DNA from: Corallococcus sp. CA053C | GTDB lineage: Bacteria; Myxococcota; Myxococcia; Myxococcales; Myxococcaceae | DNA: 47,354 nucleotides | Assembly: GCF_003611675.1 (NCBI RefSeq) | Contig: NZ_RAWA01000029.1 | Span: forward strand, 1 to 47,354 | Reading direction: 5' to 3' | Shown: positions 25,111 through 37,100 of the stretch, piece after piece | How positions within the stretch are numbered: position 1 is the stretch's first letter | Layout: every line of letters begins with the position of its first letter | Program-made: the position numbers and the translations under genes | Notes under the pieces: generated by a model | Database searches by the model: none | What the model was told of the DNA's origin: nothing | What the model saw: the letters and a program-made list of their open reading frames with translations, nothing else

Positions 25111-28100
25111 TCGCGTTCGGAGCTGATCCGCGTGCCGCGCACGGAGTCGATGCCGCTGTCCTTCGCACAGGAGCGCCTGTGGTTCCTGGACCGCCTGGAG
25201 CCGGGCAGCGCTTTCTACAACGTCCCCGTCGTGTCGCGGCTGGACGGCGCGCTCGACGTGTCCGCGCTGGAGCGGAGCCTCCAGTTCCTCGTGCGGCGCC
25301 ATGAGTCCCTGCGCACCGTGTTCGTGGAGACGCGCGGTGAACCCGGCCAGCGCATCCTCCCGGACCTGGCGCTGTCGCTTCCCGTCGTGGACCTTTCATC
25401 GCTTCCTGCCGAAGCGCGCGAGGCCGAGGCGCTGAGACTCTCGCGCGAAGAGGCCCGCCGTCCCTTCGACCTGGCCCGGGGCCCGCTGCTCCGGGTGACC
25501 CTGCTGCGCCTGGAGCCATCGCGCCACTGGCTGCTGCTCACGGTGCATCACCTGGTCGCGGATGGCTGGTCCATGCGCGTGCTGGTGCGGGAGCTGTCGG
25601 AAGCCTACGGCGCGCTGTCCACCGGACACGCCCCTGCCCTGCCCGAGCTGCCCCTCCAGTACGCCGACCACGCGTCGTGGCAGCGCTCGTGGCTTCGCGG
25701 TGAGCGCCAGGAGGACCTGCTCGGCTGGTGGCGTGGGCACCTGGCCGGCGCGCCTCCCGTGCTCGAACTCCCTGGCGATCGCCGTCGGCCCCGGGTGCAG
25801 TCCTATCGGGGCGCCCAGCAGACCCATCGGTTGGAGAAGGCCGCGTGGGAGCGGGTGAAGGCCCTGGCCCTGCGCGAAGGCACGACGCCGTTCGTCGCGC
25901 TGCTCGCGGGCTTCCAGGTGCTGCTGCACCGCTACACCGGCCAGGAGGACCTGGTCGTGGGCGTGGACACCGCGCACCGCTCCCGGCCGGAGACCGCGGG
26001 GATCGTCGGCCTGTTCGTCAACCAGCTCCCGTTGCGCGGGGATCTCTCCGGCGCACCGTCCTTCCGTGAGCTGCTGCACCGGAGTCACCGCGCGGCGCTC
26101 GATGCGTGGGCGCACCAGGACCTGCCCTTCGACGCGATGGTGCGCGGTCTCAACCCGGAGCGCAGCCTCGCGCACGCGCCCCTCTTCCAGGTGAAGCTGG
26201 TCCTCCAGGACGCCGCGTCCGGACCGGTGCACCTGCCCGGCCTCACCCTGAGCAGCTCGCTCGGAGACACGGGCGCCACCAAGCTCGACCTCACGCTCTC
26301 CGTCACCGACTCCGGCGACGGGCTGGAGCTGCTGTGCGAGTACGCCACCGACCTCTTCGACGCGGACACCCTCGCGCGGATGCTCGGGCACCTGGACTCG
26401 CTGCTCGCTGGCGCGACGGCACACCCCGAACACGCCATCAGCGCCCTGCCCCTGCTGACGCCGGAGGCCCGTCGACAGGTGTTGGAGTCGTGGCGCCCCA
26501 CCGCGCCCGCCGTGACGCCCGACCTCGCGCACCGCCTCTTCGAGGCGCAGGCCCGGGCCACGCCGGAGGCCATCGCCGTCTCGCTGGGCGGAACGACGCT
26601 GACGTACGCGCGCCTCGACGCCCGCGCCAACCAGCTCGCGCGACACCTCGTCGGAGCAGGCGTACGTCCCGAGCAGGTGGTGGGCGTATACCTGGAGCGC
26701 ACCCCGGACCTCGTGGTGGCGTTGCTCGGCGTGCTCAAGGCAGGCGGCGCGTTCCTTCCGTTGGATCCGGGTCAGCCGCCGGCACGCCTGGAGGCGATGC
26801 TGCGCGAGGCGCGCGTCTCCGTGCTCCTGAGCGACGAGGCCCTCGCGGACCGACTCGCACCGCAAGGGGAGTTGCTCGTGCTCCTGGACGCGGAGCGCGC
26901 CGCGCTGGAGGCACGATCCGCCCTACCGCTGGAGCCCGCGCCAGCCGTCACGCCCGCGCACCTCGCCTACGTCATCTTCACCTCCGGCTCCACCGGCACG
27001 CCCAAGGGCACGCTGCTGGCGCATCACGGCCTGTGCAACACGGCCCTCGCCACACGCGACGCATTGGGGCTGCGCCCGGGAAGCCGGCTGCTGCAACTGG
27101 CGTCCATCGGCTTCGATGCGTCCGTGAGCGAGGTCTTCTCCACGCTCCTGTCCGGCGCGACGCTGGTGCTCGCGCCCCCGGAGTCGCTGCTGCCGGGGCC
27201 GCCGTTGCAGCAGGTGCTCGCCTCCGAGCGCATCACGGCCCTCACCGCCACGCCCACGTCGCTGGCGCCCATGGATCCGTCCGCGTTGCCCCTGCTGGAA
27301 GTGGTGGCCTCCGTCGGCGAGGCGTGCACGCCGGAGCTGGCGGCGCGCTGGAAGCCGGGCCGTCGCTTCCTCAATGCCTACGGCCCCACCGAGACCACCG
27401 TCTGCGCGACGATGGACCTGGACGTGGACCCCGCGCGTCCGTCCATCGGCCGCGCCATTCCGGGCGCTCGCGTGGCGGTGCTCGATGAGCGCGGTGAGCC
27501 CGTGCCCGTGGGCGTGCCCGGTGAGCTGTACGTGGGGGGCGTCGGCGTCGCGCGCGGCTACCTGGAGCGACCCGCGCTCACCGCCGAGCGCTTCGTCCCC
27601 GACCCGTTCTCCTCCGAACCTGGAGCGCGCCTGTACCGCACGGGCGACCGCGTGCGCACGCTGCCCGACGGACGGCTGGAGTTCCTGGGCCGCCGCGATG
27701 CCCAGGTGAAGGTGCACGGCATCCGCGTCGAGCCAGGCGAAGTCGAAGCCGCGCTGGCTCGGATCCCCGGCGTACGTCAAGCAGTGGTGCTCCCGCGTGA
27801 GGTCGCGGGAGAGACGCGGCTCGCGGCCTGGCTCGTGGCGGACGAATCCCTGGAGGTACCCGCCGTGCGGCGCTTCCTCAAGGAGCACCTGCCCGACGCC
27901 TTCATCCCGTCCACCTTCGTGCGACTGGACGCGCTGCCCCTCACCCCGGGCGGGAAGCTGGATCGCGCCGCCCTGCCCGCGCCCGAGTCCCAGCGGCCCT
28001 CGTCGGACGCGCCATTCGCCGCGCCCATCACCGCGCTGGAGCAGCGCATCGCCGAGGTCTGGGCGCGCGTGCTCGACGTGCCGCGCGTGGGCCTGCACGC

Positions 28101-31100
28101 GCACTTCTTCGAGGACCTGGGCGGAGGCTCGCTCCTGGTGGTGAAGGCCAGCACGCAGCTGCGCGAGGCCCTGGGCCAGGACGTCCCCGTCACCCACCTC
28201 TTCGAACACCCGACGGTCGCGAAGCTCGCCGCGAGGCTGGAGCGCGAAGTCCCCGCTCCCCGTCCCGCGCCCCGCGCCGAAACGCCGCGTGAAACCGCCG
28301 GGAAGGCCTCCGGCGACATCGCCATCATCGGCATGGCCGGCCGCTTCCCTGGCGCTCCGGACGTGCCCACCTTCTGGCGGAACCTGCGCGAAGGCGTGGA
28401 GTCCATCACCCGGTTCTCGAAGGACGAGCTGGAGCCGTCGCCGCTGTTCCCGGACGCGCTGCGCGACCACCCCGACTTCGTGCCGGCCGGCGGCGTGCTG
28501 GAGGAGGCGGACGGCTTCGATGCGGCCTTCTTCGGCCTGTCCCCGCGCGAAGCGCAGTGGATGGATCCGCAACAGCGACTGTTCCTCCAGTGCGCGTGGA
28601 ACGCCCTGGAAGACGCGGGCTACGACGCGGAGCGCATCGCGGCGCCTGTCTCGCTGTACGCGGGCGCGGGCAGCTCCGGCGTGCACCTGCTGTCGCTGCT
28701 GGGACAGACGCGCAAGGACCCGGCCTCGCTGTTCGAGGCGCTGGGGACGACCACCGGCGAGAACGTGGCCACCAAGACGGCCTACAAGCTGAAGCTCGGC
28801 GGCGAGAGCCTCAACGTCTACACCGCGTGCTCCACCGGCCTCGTCACCGTGCACCTGGCCTGTCAGAGCCTGCGCACCGGGCAGTCCGACCTGGCGCTGG
28901 CGGGCGCGGTGAAGGTGTCCCTGCCGCAGCGCACGGGCTACCTCTTCCAGGAGGGGATGATCCTCTCACCGGACGGCCACTGCCGCGCGTTCGACGCGAA
29001 GGCCCGGGGCACCGTGCTGGGCAGCGGCCTGGGCGTGGTGGTGCTCAAGCGGCTTGAGGACGCCGTGCGGGACGGGGACCGCGTGTACGCGGTCATCAAG
29101 GGCTCCGCGCTCAACAACGACGCGGCGGCGAAGGTCAGCTACACCGCGCCCAGCATCCACGGGCAGAGCGAAGTGATTGCCCGTGCGCTCGCGGCGGCGG
29201 GCGTGGACGCGGACAGCGTGGAGTACGTGGAGGCGCACGGCACCGGCACCTCGCTGGGCGACCCCATCGAAGTCGCGGCCCTCACGCGGGCGTACCGCGC
29301 GCAGACGCAGCGCACGGGCTTCTGCGCGTTGGGTTCGGTGAAGACGAACATCGGGCACCTGGACACCGCGGCGGGCATCGCGGGCCTCATCAAGGCCGCG
29401 CTCGCGCTGCACCACGGCGAGGTGCCGCCCAGCCTCCACTTCGAGCAGCCCAACCCGGAGATCGACTTCGCGCGCAGCCCCTTCTTCGTGAACACCACCC
29501 TGCGCCCGTGGGAGCGCACCGGAGGACCGCGCCGCGCCGCCGTCAGCTCGTTCGGCATCGGCGGCACCAACGCGCACGTCGTGCTGGAGGAGGCCCCGCC
29601 GCGCGAGCCTGTTCCCGGAGCCCGCCGCTCGCGGCAGCTCGTCACGCTGTCCGCCCGCACGCCTGCCGCGCTGGAGACGGTGGCGCGCGAGCTGGCCGAC
29701 GCGGTGGAAGCCCGCGCGGACGTGGACCTCGCGGACGTGGCCTTCACGCGCAACGCGGGCCGCAAGGCCTTCGAGGTGCGCCGCGCCGTGGTGGCGGAGG
29801 ACATCACCGGACTCGTGGAGGCGCTGCGCAAGCCGGGCCCGACGTCCACCGTGCGCGACCTGGACGCCCCGCCCGCGCACCGGGTGGCCTTCCTCTTCCC
29901 CGGACAGGGAGCCCAGGCCGTGGGCATGGCCCGCGAGCTGTTCGACACCGAACCCCGCTTCCAGCAGGAGCTGGAGGCGTGCCTCGCGCTGCTGCCCTCC
30001 GTGGGGATGACGCAGGACCTGCGCCCCGTGCTGTTCCCCGCGTCCGGAGCCGAGGCCTCCGCGGAGGCGGCCCTCGCCGAGCCCCGCTTCGCGCTGCCCG
30101 CGCTGCTGTCCGTGGAGCTGGCACTCGCGCGGTGGTGGATGGGGCTGGGCTTCAAGCCCACCGCATTGCTGGGTCACAGCTTCGGCGAGTACGCGGCGGC
30201 GTGCATCGCCGGAGTGCTGTCATTGGAGGACGCGCTGCGGCTGGCCGTGGTGCGCGGCGAGCTGATGTCGCGGCTGCCACCGGGCGGAATGCTCGCGGTG
30301 GGGCTCTCCGCGGACGACGTGGGCCCGCTGCTGCCCGACACGCTGGAGGTGGCCGCCCTCAACGGCGCGGACCGCTGCACGGTGTCCGGGCCGCTGGAGC
30401 CGCTGGCCGCGTTGGAGCGCACGCTCGTGGGGCGGCGCGTGGGCGTGGTGCGCCTCACCGCTTCGCATGCGTTCCATTCGCGCGCCGTGGAGCCGCTGGT
30501 GCCCGAGCTGGAGCGGGCCGTCGAGGGCATCGCGCTGAAGGCCCCTGCCCTGCCCTACGTGTCCAGCCTCACCGGAACGTGGATCCGTCCGGAGGAGGCC
30601 ACCTCGCCGCGCTACTGGGCGCGGCAGATGCGCGAGCCGGTGCGCTTCGCCGCCGGCCTGGACACGCTGCTGCACTCGGGCCACGGGCTGCTCATCGAAG
30701 CCGGTCCGGATCAGGGCCTCACCGCGCTGGCCCGGCTGCGGCTGCGCACGACGCCGGACACCGTGGCCGTGGCCTCGCTGCGCCGAGCGGGCACGTCCAC
30801 CTCCGACCTCCAGACGCTGCTGGAGTCCGTGGGCACGCTGTGGCGCCTGGGCGCGAGCGTGGACTGGGACGCCCTTCATGCGCACGGTCCCCGCCGTCGC
30901 ATCTCGCTGCCCGGCTACCCGTTCGAGACCACGCGCATCACGTTGGACGTCCAGCCCGCGCTGCCGCTGCCGGAGCTCACGTCCGTGGCCGCGCCGTCGA
31001 AACCCGTGGAGTCCGTGGCACCGGTGGTCGTGCCCGCTGGCCTGAGCGACATCGAGCAACGACTCACGGAGCTGTGGCGCGAGCGGCTGGGCATCGCGGA

Positions 31101-34100
31101 CATCGGGCCGGATGACAACTTCCTCGACCTGGGCGGCAACTCGCTCATGGCGGCACAGCTCCTCACGCGGCTGCGCGAGACGTTCCGCACCCAGGTGCCC
31201 CTGAGCGACCTGTTCGAGGCCCCCACCATCGCGGGCCTCGCCGAGCGCATCGAGGCCCGGCTCCAGGAGGAGGGCCTCTTCGGTGGAGTCGAGGCCTCGG
31301 AGGCGGCGATCCAGCCGTGGCCCCGCACCGGTGTGCTGCCGCTGTCGTACGTGCAGGAGCGCGTCTGGGAGATGGAGGCGCGGGAGCCGGGCAGCTCGCT
31401 GTTCAACGAGCCGCTCGCGGTCCGCATCTCCGGCGCGCTGCGCCCGGACCTGCTGGAGCGCGGCGTCAACGAGGTCATCCGCCGCCACGAATCCCTGCGC
31501 ACCGTCTTCGTCCAGGGCGCGCCGCGCCTCCTGTCCGAGGTGCGCGTGTCGCTGCCCGTGGTGGACCTGCGCGCCTTCGCCGGGGACCGTGACGCGGAGG
31601 CGCTCAGGCTCGCGCGCCTGGAGCCCGCGGAGCCGTTCGCGCTCGACCGGGGCCCGCTCGTGCGCGTGCGCCTGCTGCGGCTCACGGACACCGAGCACGT
31701 GCTGCTCGTGACCATCCACCACATCGTCGCGGACACGCTCTCCCTGGTGAACCTCATCCGCGAGGCGATGGCCCTCTACACCGGCTTCGTGCACGGCGTG
31801 CCCGTGCCCCTGCCGGAGCTGTCCATCCAGTACCTCGACTTCGCGCTCTGGCAGCGGCAGGCGCTCGCTGACGGCACGCTCGCGGCCCAGCAGACGTACT
31901 GGCGGCAGCAGCTGGCCGCGCGTCCGGGGGCGCTGCCGCTTCCGCTGGACAGGCCTCGCGTCCCCGGTGCCCGTCGGCGCGGGGCGCGGCACTCGTTCGC
32001 CTTCTCTTCGGAGCTGGGCGTCGCGCTGAACGCGTTCAGTCAGCGCGAAGGGCTCACCGCGTACATGACGCTGCTCGCCGGCTTCACGGCGCTCCTGACC
32101 CGGTGCTCGGGACAGGAGGACATCGTCGTGGGCACGTCCATCGGCAACCGGACGCGGCCGGAGCTGGAGGCGCAGATCGGCTACGTGGCGCACGCGCTGG
32201 CCCTGCGCACGAACGTGGAGGGGGATCCAGACTTCCGCACGCTCGCGATGCGCGTGCGTGACACGACGATCTCCGCGTTCGCGAATCCAGATGTGCCCTA
32301 CGAACAGCTCCTGGGAGAGCTGGAGCCCGGGGAGGAGGCCCGACTGGGCCGCCTGTTCGATGCCATCTTCCTCCTGCACGCGCAGGGGGTGTCGGCGCCC
32401 ATCGTGGAGTTCCCCGGCCTGCGGCTGGGCTACTACGACGTCACCGACCTGCCCGCGCAGTACGGCACGTCGCTCGCGGACCTCACGCTGTTGATGCGGG
32501 AGGATGACCGGGGCTTCTCCGGGACGCTGGAGTACGCGGTCGACCTGTTCGACGCGGCCACCATCGCGCGGCTGCTGTCGCAGTTGGAGGCGCTGCTCTC
32601 CGACGCCGTGGCTTCGCCCCAGAAGCCGCTGTCGCGGCTGTCGTTGGACGTGGCGCCCGTGCGTGCACGGAGCCCCGAGCCCCGCATCGCCGAAGCCGCG
32701 TCACTGCCCGCCCTGCTGACGGCTCGCGCGGAACAGACGCCGGACGCGGTGGCCCTGCGCCAGGACGATGAGGCCCTGACGTGGCGGACGCTGCGGGAGA
32801 AGGCGCAAGCGCTCGCGGCGCACCTGCGTGCGCGAGGCGTGGGGACCGGCATTCCTGTCGCCGTGTGCCTGGAGCCTTCCGCCGAGCGCGCCATCGCGCT
32901 CTGGGGCGTGCTCGCGGCCGGCGGCGCGTATGCGTTGGTGTCGCGTGACGGGCTGGGTGAGCTGTCCTTGCTCGGACGCGATGGCACGCCGCCGTTGCTC
33001 ATCACCACCGAAGCGCTTTCCCTTTTGTCCGATGTGTCGTCGCCCGTGCTCCGGCTTGATGGCACGGGTTCCCTCACGGAAGGGGGCGCAGCCTCCGGCT
33101 CGACCCCGGTTCCCCCGGTGGACGTGGACGGCCTCGCGTGCCTTGCACGGGAAGGCACCGACGCTTCGCGTCCCCGCGTGATGTTGAGCCATCGCAACCT
33201 CGTGCACAGACTCTCCGCGCTGGATGCTCGCGTGGAGGCTCGGGCTGGGGAGCTGTGGCTGAGCACGTCGGACGCGGGTTCGGATCCGGCGGACCTGGAG
33301 ACGCTCTGGGCCCTGGCCCGGGGGCTCCCGGTGGTACTGCCGACGCGCGCCGCGCTCAGGGAGGTCTCCACCTCCACCGCGAAGCGGCCCCTGGACTTCA
33401 GCCTCTTCTACTTCGCCACGGACGCGGAGGGCTCGGGACGGAAGAAGTACCAGCTGCTCATCGACGGCGCGAAGTTCGCGGACGCCCACGGCTTCAGCGC
33501 CATCTGGACGCCCGAGCGCCACTTCCACGACTTCGGCGGGCCCTACCCCAGCCCCACCGCCACCAGCGCCGCGCTGGCCATGGTCACCGAGCGGGTGTCC
33601 ATCCGCGCGGGCAGCGTCGTGCTTCCGCTGCATGATCCGCTGCGCGTCGCGGAGGAGTGGTCCGTCATCGACAACCTCTCCAACGGTCGTGCGGGCGTGT
33701 CGTTCGCCACGGGCTGGAACGCGAATGATTTCGTCTTCGCTCCGGGGAACTTCCACCAGCGTCCGGAAGCCGTGCGGCGCGGTGTGGAGGAGGTGCGCAC
33801 GCTGTGGAGGGGTGGCACCGTGCGCCGCACCAACGGCGCGGGCGTGGAGGTGGACGTCGCCATCCGCCCCAGGCCCGTGCAGGCGGAGCTGCCCCTGTGG
33901 ATCACCGCCGCGTTCAACCCGGAGACCTTCCGGCTCGCGGGCGAGCTGGGCGCGGGCCTGCTCACCAACGTGCTGGGGCTGGGCCAGGACTTCGTGGAGC
34001 TGGAGCGCAAGGTCGCGCTCTACCGTGAAGCGCGGCGCAAGGCGGGCCACCCCGGACGTGGCCATGTCGTGCTCATGCTCCACACCTTCGTGTCCTCCAG

Positions 34101-37100
34101 CCGCGAGGACGTGAAGCGACAGGCGCGCGAGCCGCTGCTGCGCTACTTCCGCAGCTCCGTGGAGCTGGTGAACGGGCTCGTCGCCAGTCAGGGCCCGGGC
34201 TTCGATGTGCGCTCTCTCACGCCCCAGGACCTGGACGTCCTCCTGGAGCAGGGTGTGTCGCGCTACCTGGAGGCGGGTGGCCTGTTCGGCACGCCGGAGT
34301 CGCTCGCGGCCCGCGTGGAGCAACTGCGTCAGGCCGATGTGGACGAGGTGGCGTGCCTCATCGACTTCGGCATCGCTCCCGACATCACGTTGGAAGGCCT
34401 GCGGCACCTGGATGTGCTGCGCCGCCAGAGCCAGGAGCACACCGCGCCTCGCACGGACTCCGTGCCCGTCGAGGTCGACAGCGCCGGGATGCTCGCGCGG
34501 CTGCTGCGCACGAGCCCGCCGGTCCACCTGCGCGGCTCCTTCGCGCTCGCGCGGACGCTCGCGGAGCTTCCGGATGCGGTGAGTGTGCTGGGCCCGGTGC
34601 GCACGCTGGTGCTGGATGATGCGGAGGGCCTGTCGTCAGACCTGGCCCGTGCGCTCCAGCGCGCCACCTCCGCGCGGATCGTGTCACCCGTGTCGCTGCT
34701 GCCCGGCGCAGGCGAAGCCACGACACAGGGGGCGCGCTTCGTGCTGGATGCCGCCGGCCGCCGCGCGCCGGTGGGCGTGGTGGGTGAGCTGTTCCTGGGT
34801 GGGGATGCCGTGCCGCTCGGCTTCTGGAAGGCGCCGGAGCTGACCCACGCGCGTCTGCCGGCTTCGCCGGAAGGCACGGGTGCAAGGCTGTACGGCACCG
34901 GCACGCAGGCCCGCTATCGCGCGGATGGCGAAGTGGAGCTGATCACGCCTGCCCGGCGTGCACCGCATCGGCCCTCGACAACGCTGCCGGGCGCGACGGC
35001 CCGACCGGGAACGGCACCGAAGGCCGACGCAACGACTTCCGCGAGCCTGCCCGGTGCGATTGCACGCACGTCGACGTTGCCGGGTGCCGCCACGCGCGCT
35101 GCAACATCGCCGGGTGCCTCTGCCTCGACCTCGACGCTGCCGAGTGCCACGACACGCGCTGCAACACTGCCGGGCGCCTCCGCCCCTGCCTCAACGCTCC
35201 CGGGAGCCTCCACGCCGCCGCCGGGCGCCACTGCCCGACCCGCGAAAGCCTCCTCCGGCACCCAGGCCATCCAGCGGGTGCCACGCACGGGGCTCCTGCC
35301 GTTGTCCTTCGCGCAGCAGCGACTGTGGTTCCTGGATCAGTACGAACCCGGCAGTGCGCTCTACAACATCCCGTCCGCGATGCGCCTGGAGGGCACGCTG
35401 GACGTGGCCGCGCTGGGCCGCGCCTTCGCGGAGGTGATGCACCGCCACGAAGCCCTGCACACCGCCTTCGAGGTCCGCGACGGCGAACCCATCCAGGTCA
35501 TCGCCCCCACCGCGGCCTCCACCCTCGAAGTCGAGGACCTGCGTGACTGGCCCAATGGGGAGAGCGAAGCCGAAGCCCTCCTCCGCGCCCGCGAGGAAGC
35601 CCGCGCCCCGTTCGACCTGTCGCGCGGACCGCTCCTGCGCACGCGCCTCCTGCGCCTCGCTGAGCGTGAGCACCTGCTGCTCGTCACGATGCACCACATC
35701 GTCTCCGACGGCTGGTCCATCGGCGTGCTCATCCGCGAAGCCGTCACCCTCTATGAAGCCTTCACCTCCGGCCGGCCCTCGCCGCTGCCGGAGCTGCCCA
35801 TCCAGTACGCCGACTACGCCGTGTGGCAGCGCGACTGGCTCCAGGGCGCACTGCTGGACAAGCAGCTCGCGTACTGGCGCAAGCAACTGGACGGCGCGCC
35901 GCCCGCGCTGGAGCTGCTCACCGACCATCCGCGCACCGCGGACACCAGCAACCCCGGCGCCACGCACCGGGTGGTGTTCCCGCACGCGCTGATGCAGGGC
36001 CTGCGCGCGCTGTGCCGCCGTGAGAAGGGCACCCTCTTCATGGGCCTGCTCGCGGGCCTCCAGGCGCTGCTGTCCCGCTACACGGGCCAGGACGACATCT
36101 GCGTCGGCGCCCCCATCGCCGGCCGCAACCAGCCGCAGACCGAAGGCCTCATCGGCTTCTTCGTCAACACGATGGTGCTGCGCACGCAGCTCGATGGCGA
36201 CCCCACCTTCCTGGAGCTGCTGCGCCGCGTGAAGGACGTCACACTGGGCGCCTACGCGCACCAGGACGTGCCGTTCGAGAAGCTGGTGGAAGCGCTCCAG
36301 CCGCCCCGGCAGGCGGGCCACACGCCCTTCTTCCAGGTGACGCTGGTGCTGCTCAACACGCCGTCGGCCGAACTCACGGGCCCGGGCCTCACCTTCCGCC
36401 CGGTGGACGTGGACAGCGGCACGTCCAAGTTCGACTTCACCCTCGTCTTCACCGAGACGCCGCGCGGGCTCCACGCCGCCTTCGAGTACCGCAGCGACCT
36501 CTTCGAGGCCTCCACCGCCACGCGGATGATGGAGCACCTGCGCGTGCTGCTGGAGGACGCGGTCGCGCACCCCGACCGCCGCCTGTCCGAGCTCACCCTC
36601 CTCTCCGACACCGAACGCCAGCGCGTCCTCGTGGACTGGAGCACCACCCCGTTCGAAGGTCCCACCGAACCGCTGGTGCACGAGTCCTTCGAGGCCCAGG
36701 CCCGTCGCACGCCCGAAGCGGTCGCTGCTCTCTTCGAAGGCCAGGCCCTCACGTACGCGGAGCTGGAGCGCCGCTCGAACCAGCTCGCATGGCACCTGCT
36801 GAACAGCGGCGTGCGCCCCGGAGACCGGCTCGCGCTGTGCCTGGAGCGCTCGCTGGAGATGGTGGTGAGCGTACTGGGCGTCCTCAAGTCCGGCGCGGCC
36901 TTCGTCCCCATGGATCCGGCCTATCCCGCCGAACGACTGGCCTTCATGTTGGAGGACGCGGGCGCGAACGTCGTGCTCACGCAGGCCCGGCTCGTCCCGC
37001 TGCTGCCGCCGACAGACGCGCGCGTGGTGTGCGTGGACACGGAAGAGGCGACCTTCGCGGCCCTGCCGTCCCACGCACCGCCGCGCGCGGTGTGGCCGGA

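Noticed and set aside
31045-31260. Possibility that the carrier after the AT is an NRPS PCP of a lost module
   Set aside because: It directly follows KS-AT with the usual spacing and serves the PKS module; its LGGNS motif is seen in both carrier types.
35032-35211. CRISPR-like direct repeats
   Set aside because: The 60-base units are contiguous, in frame, imperfect and without unique spacers; they encode a Pro/Ala/Thr linker.
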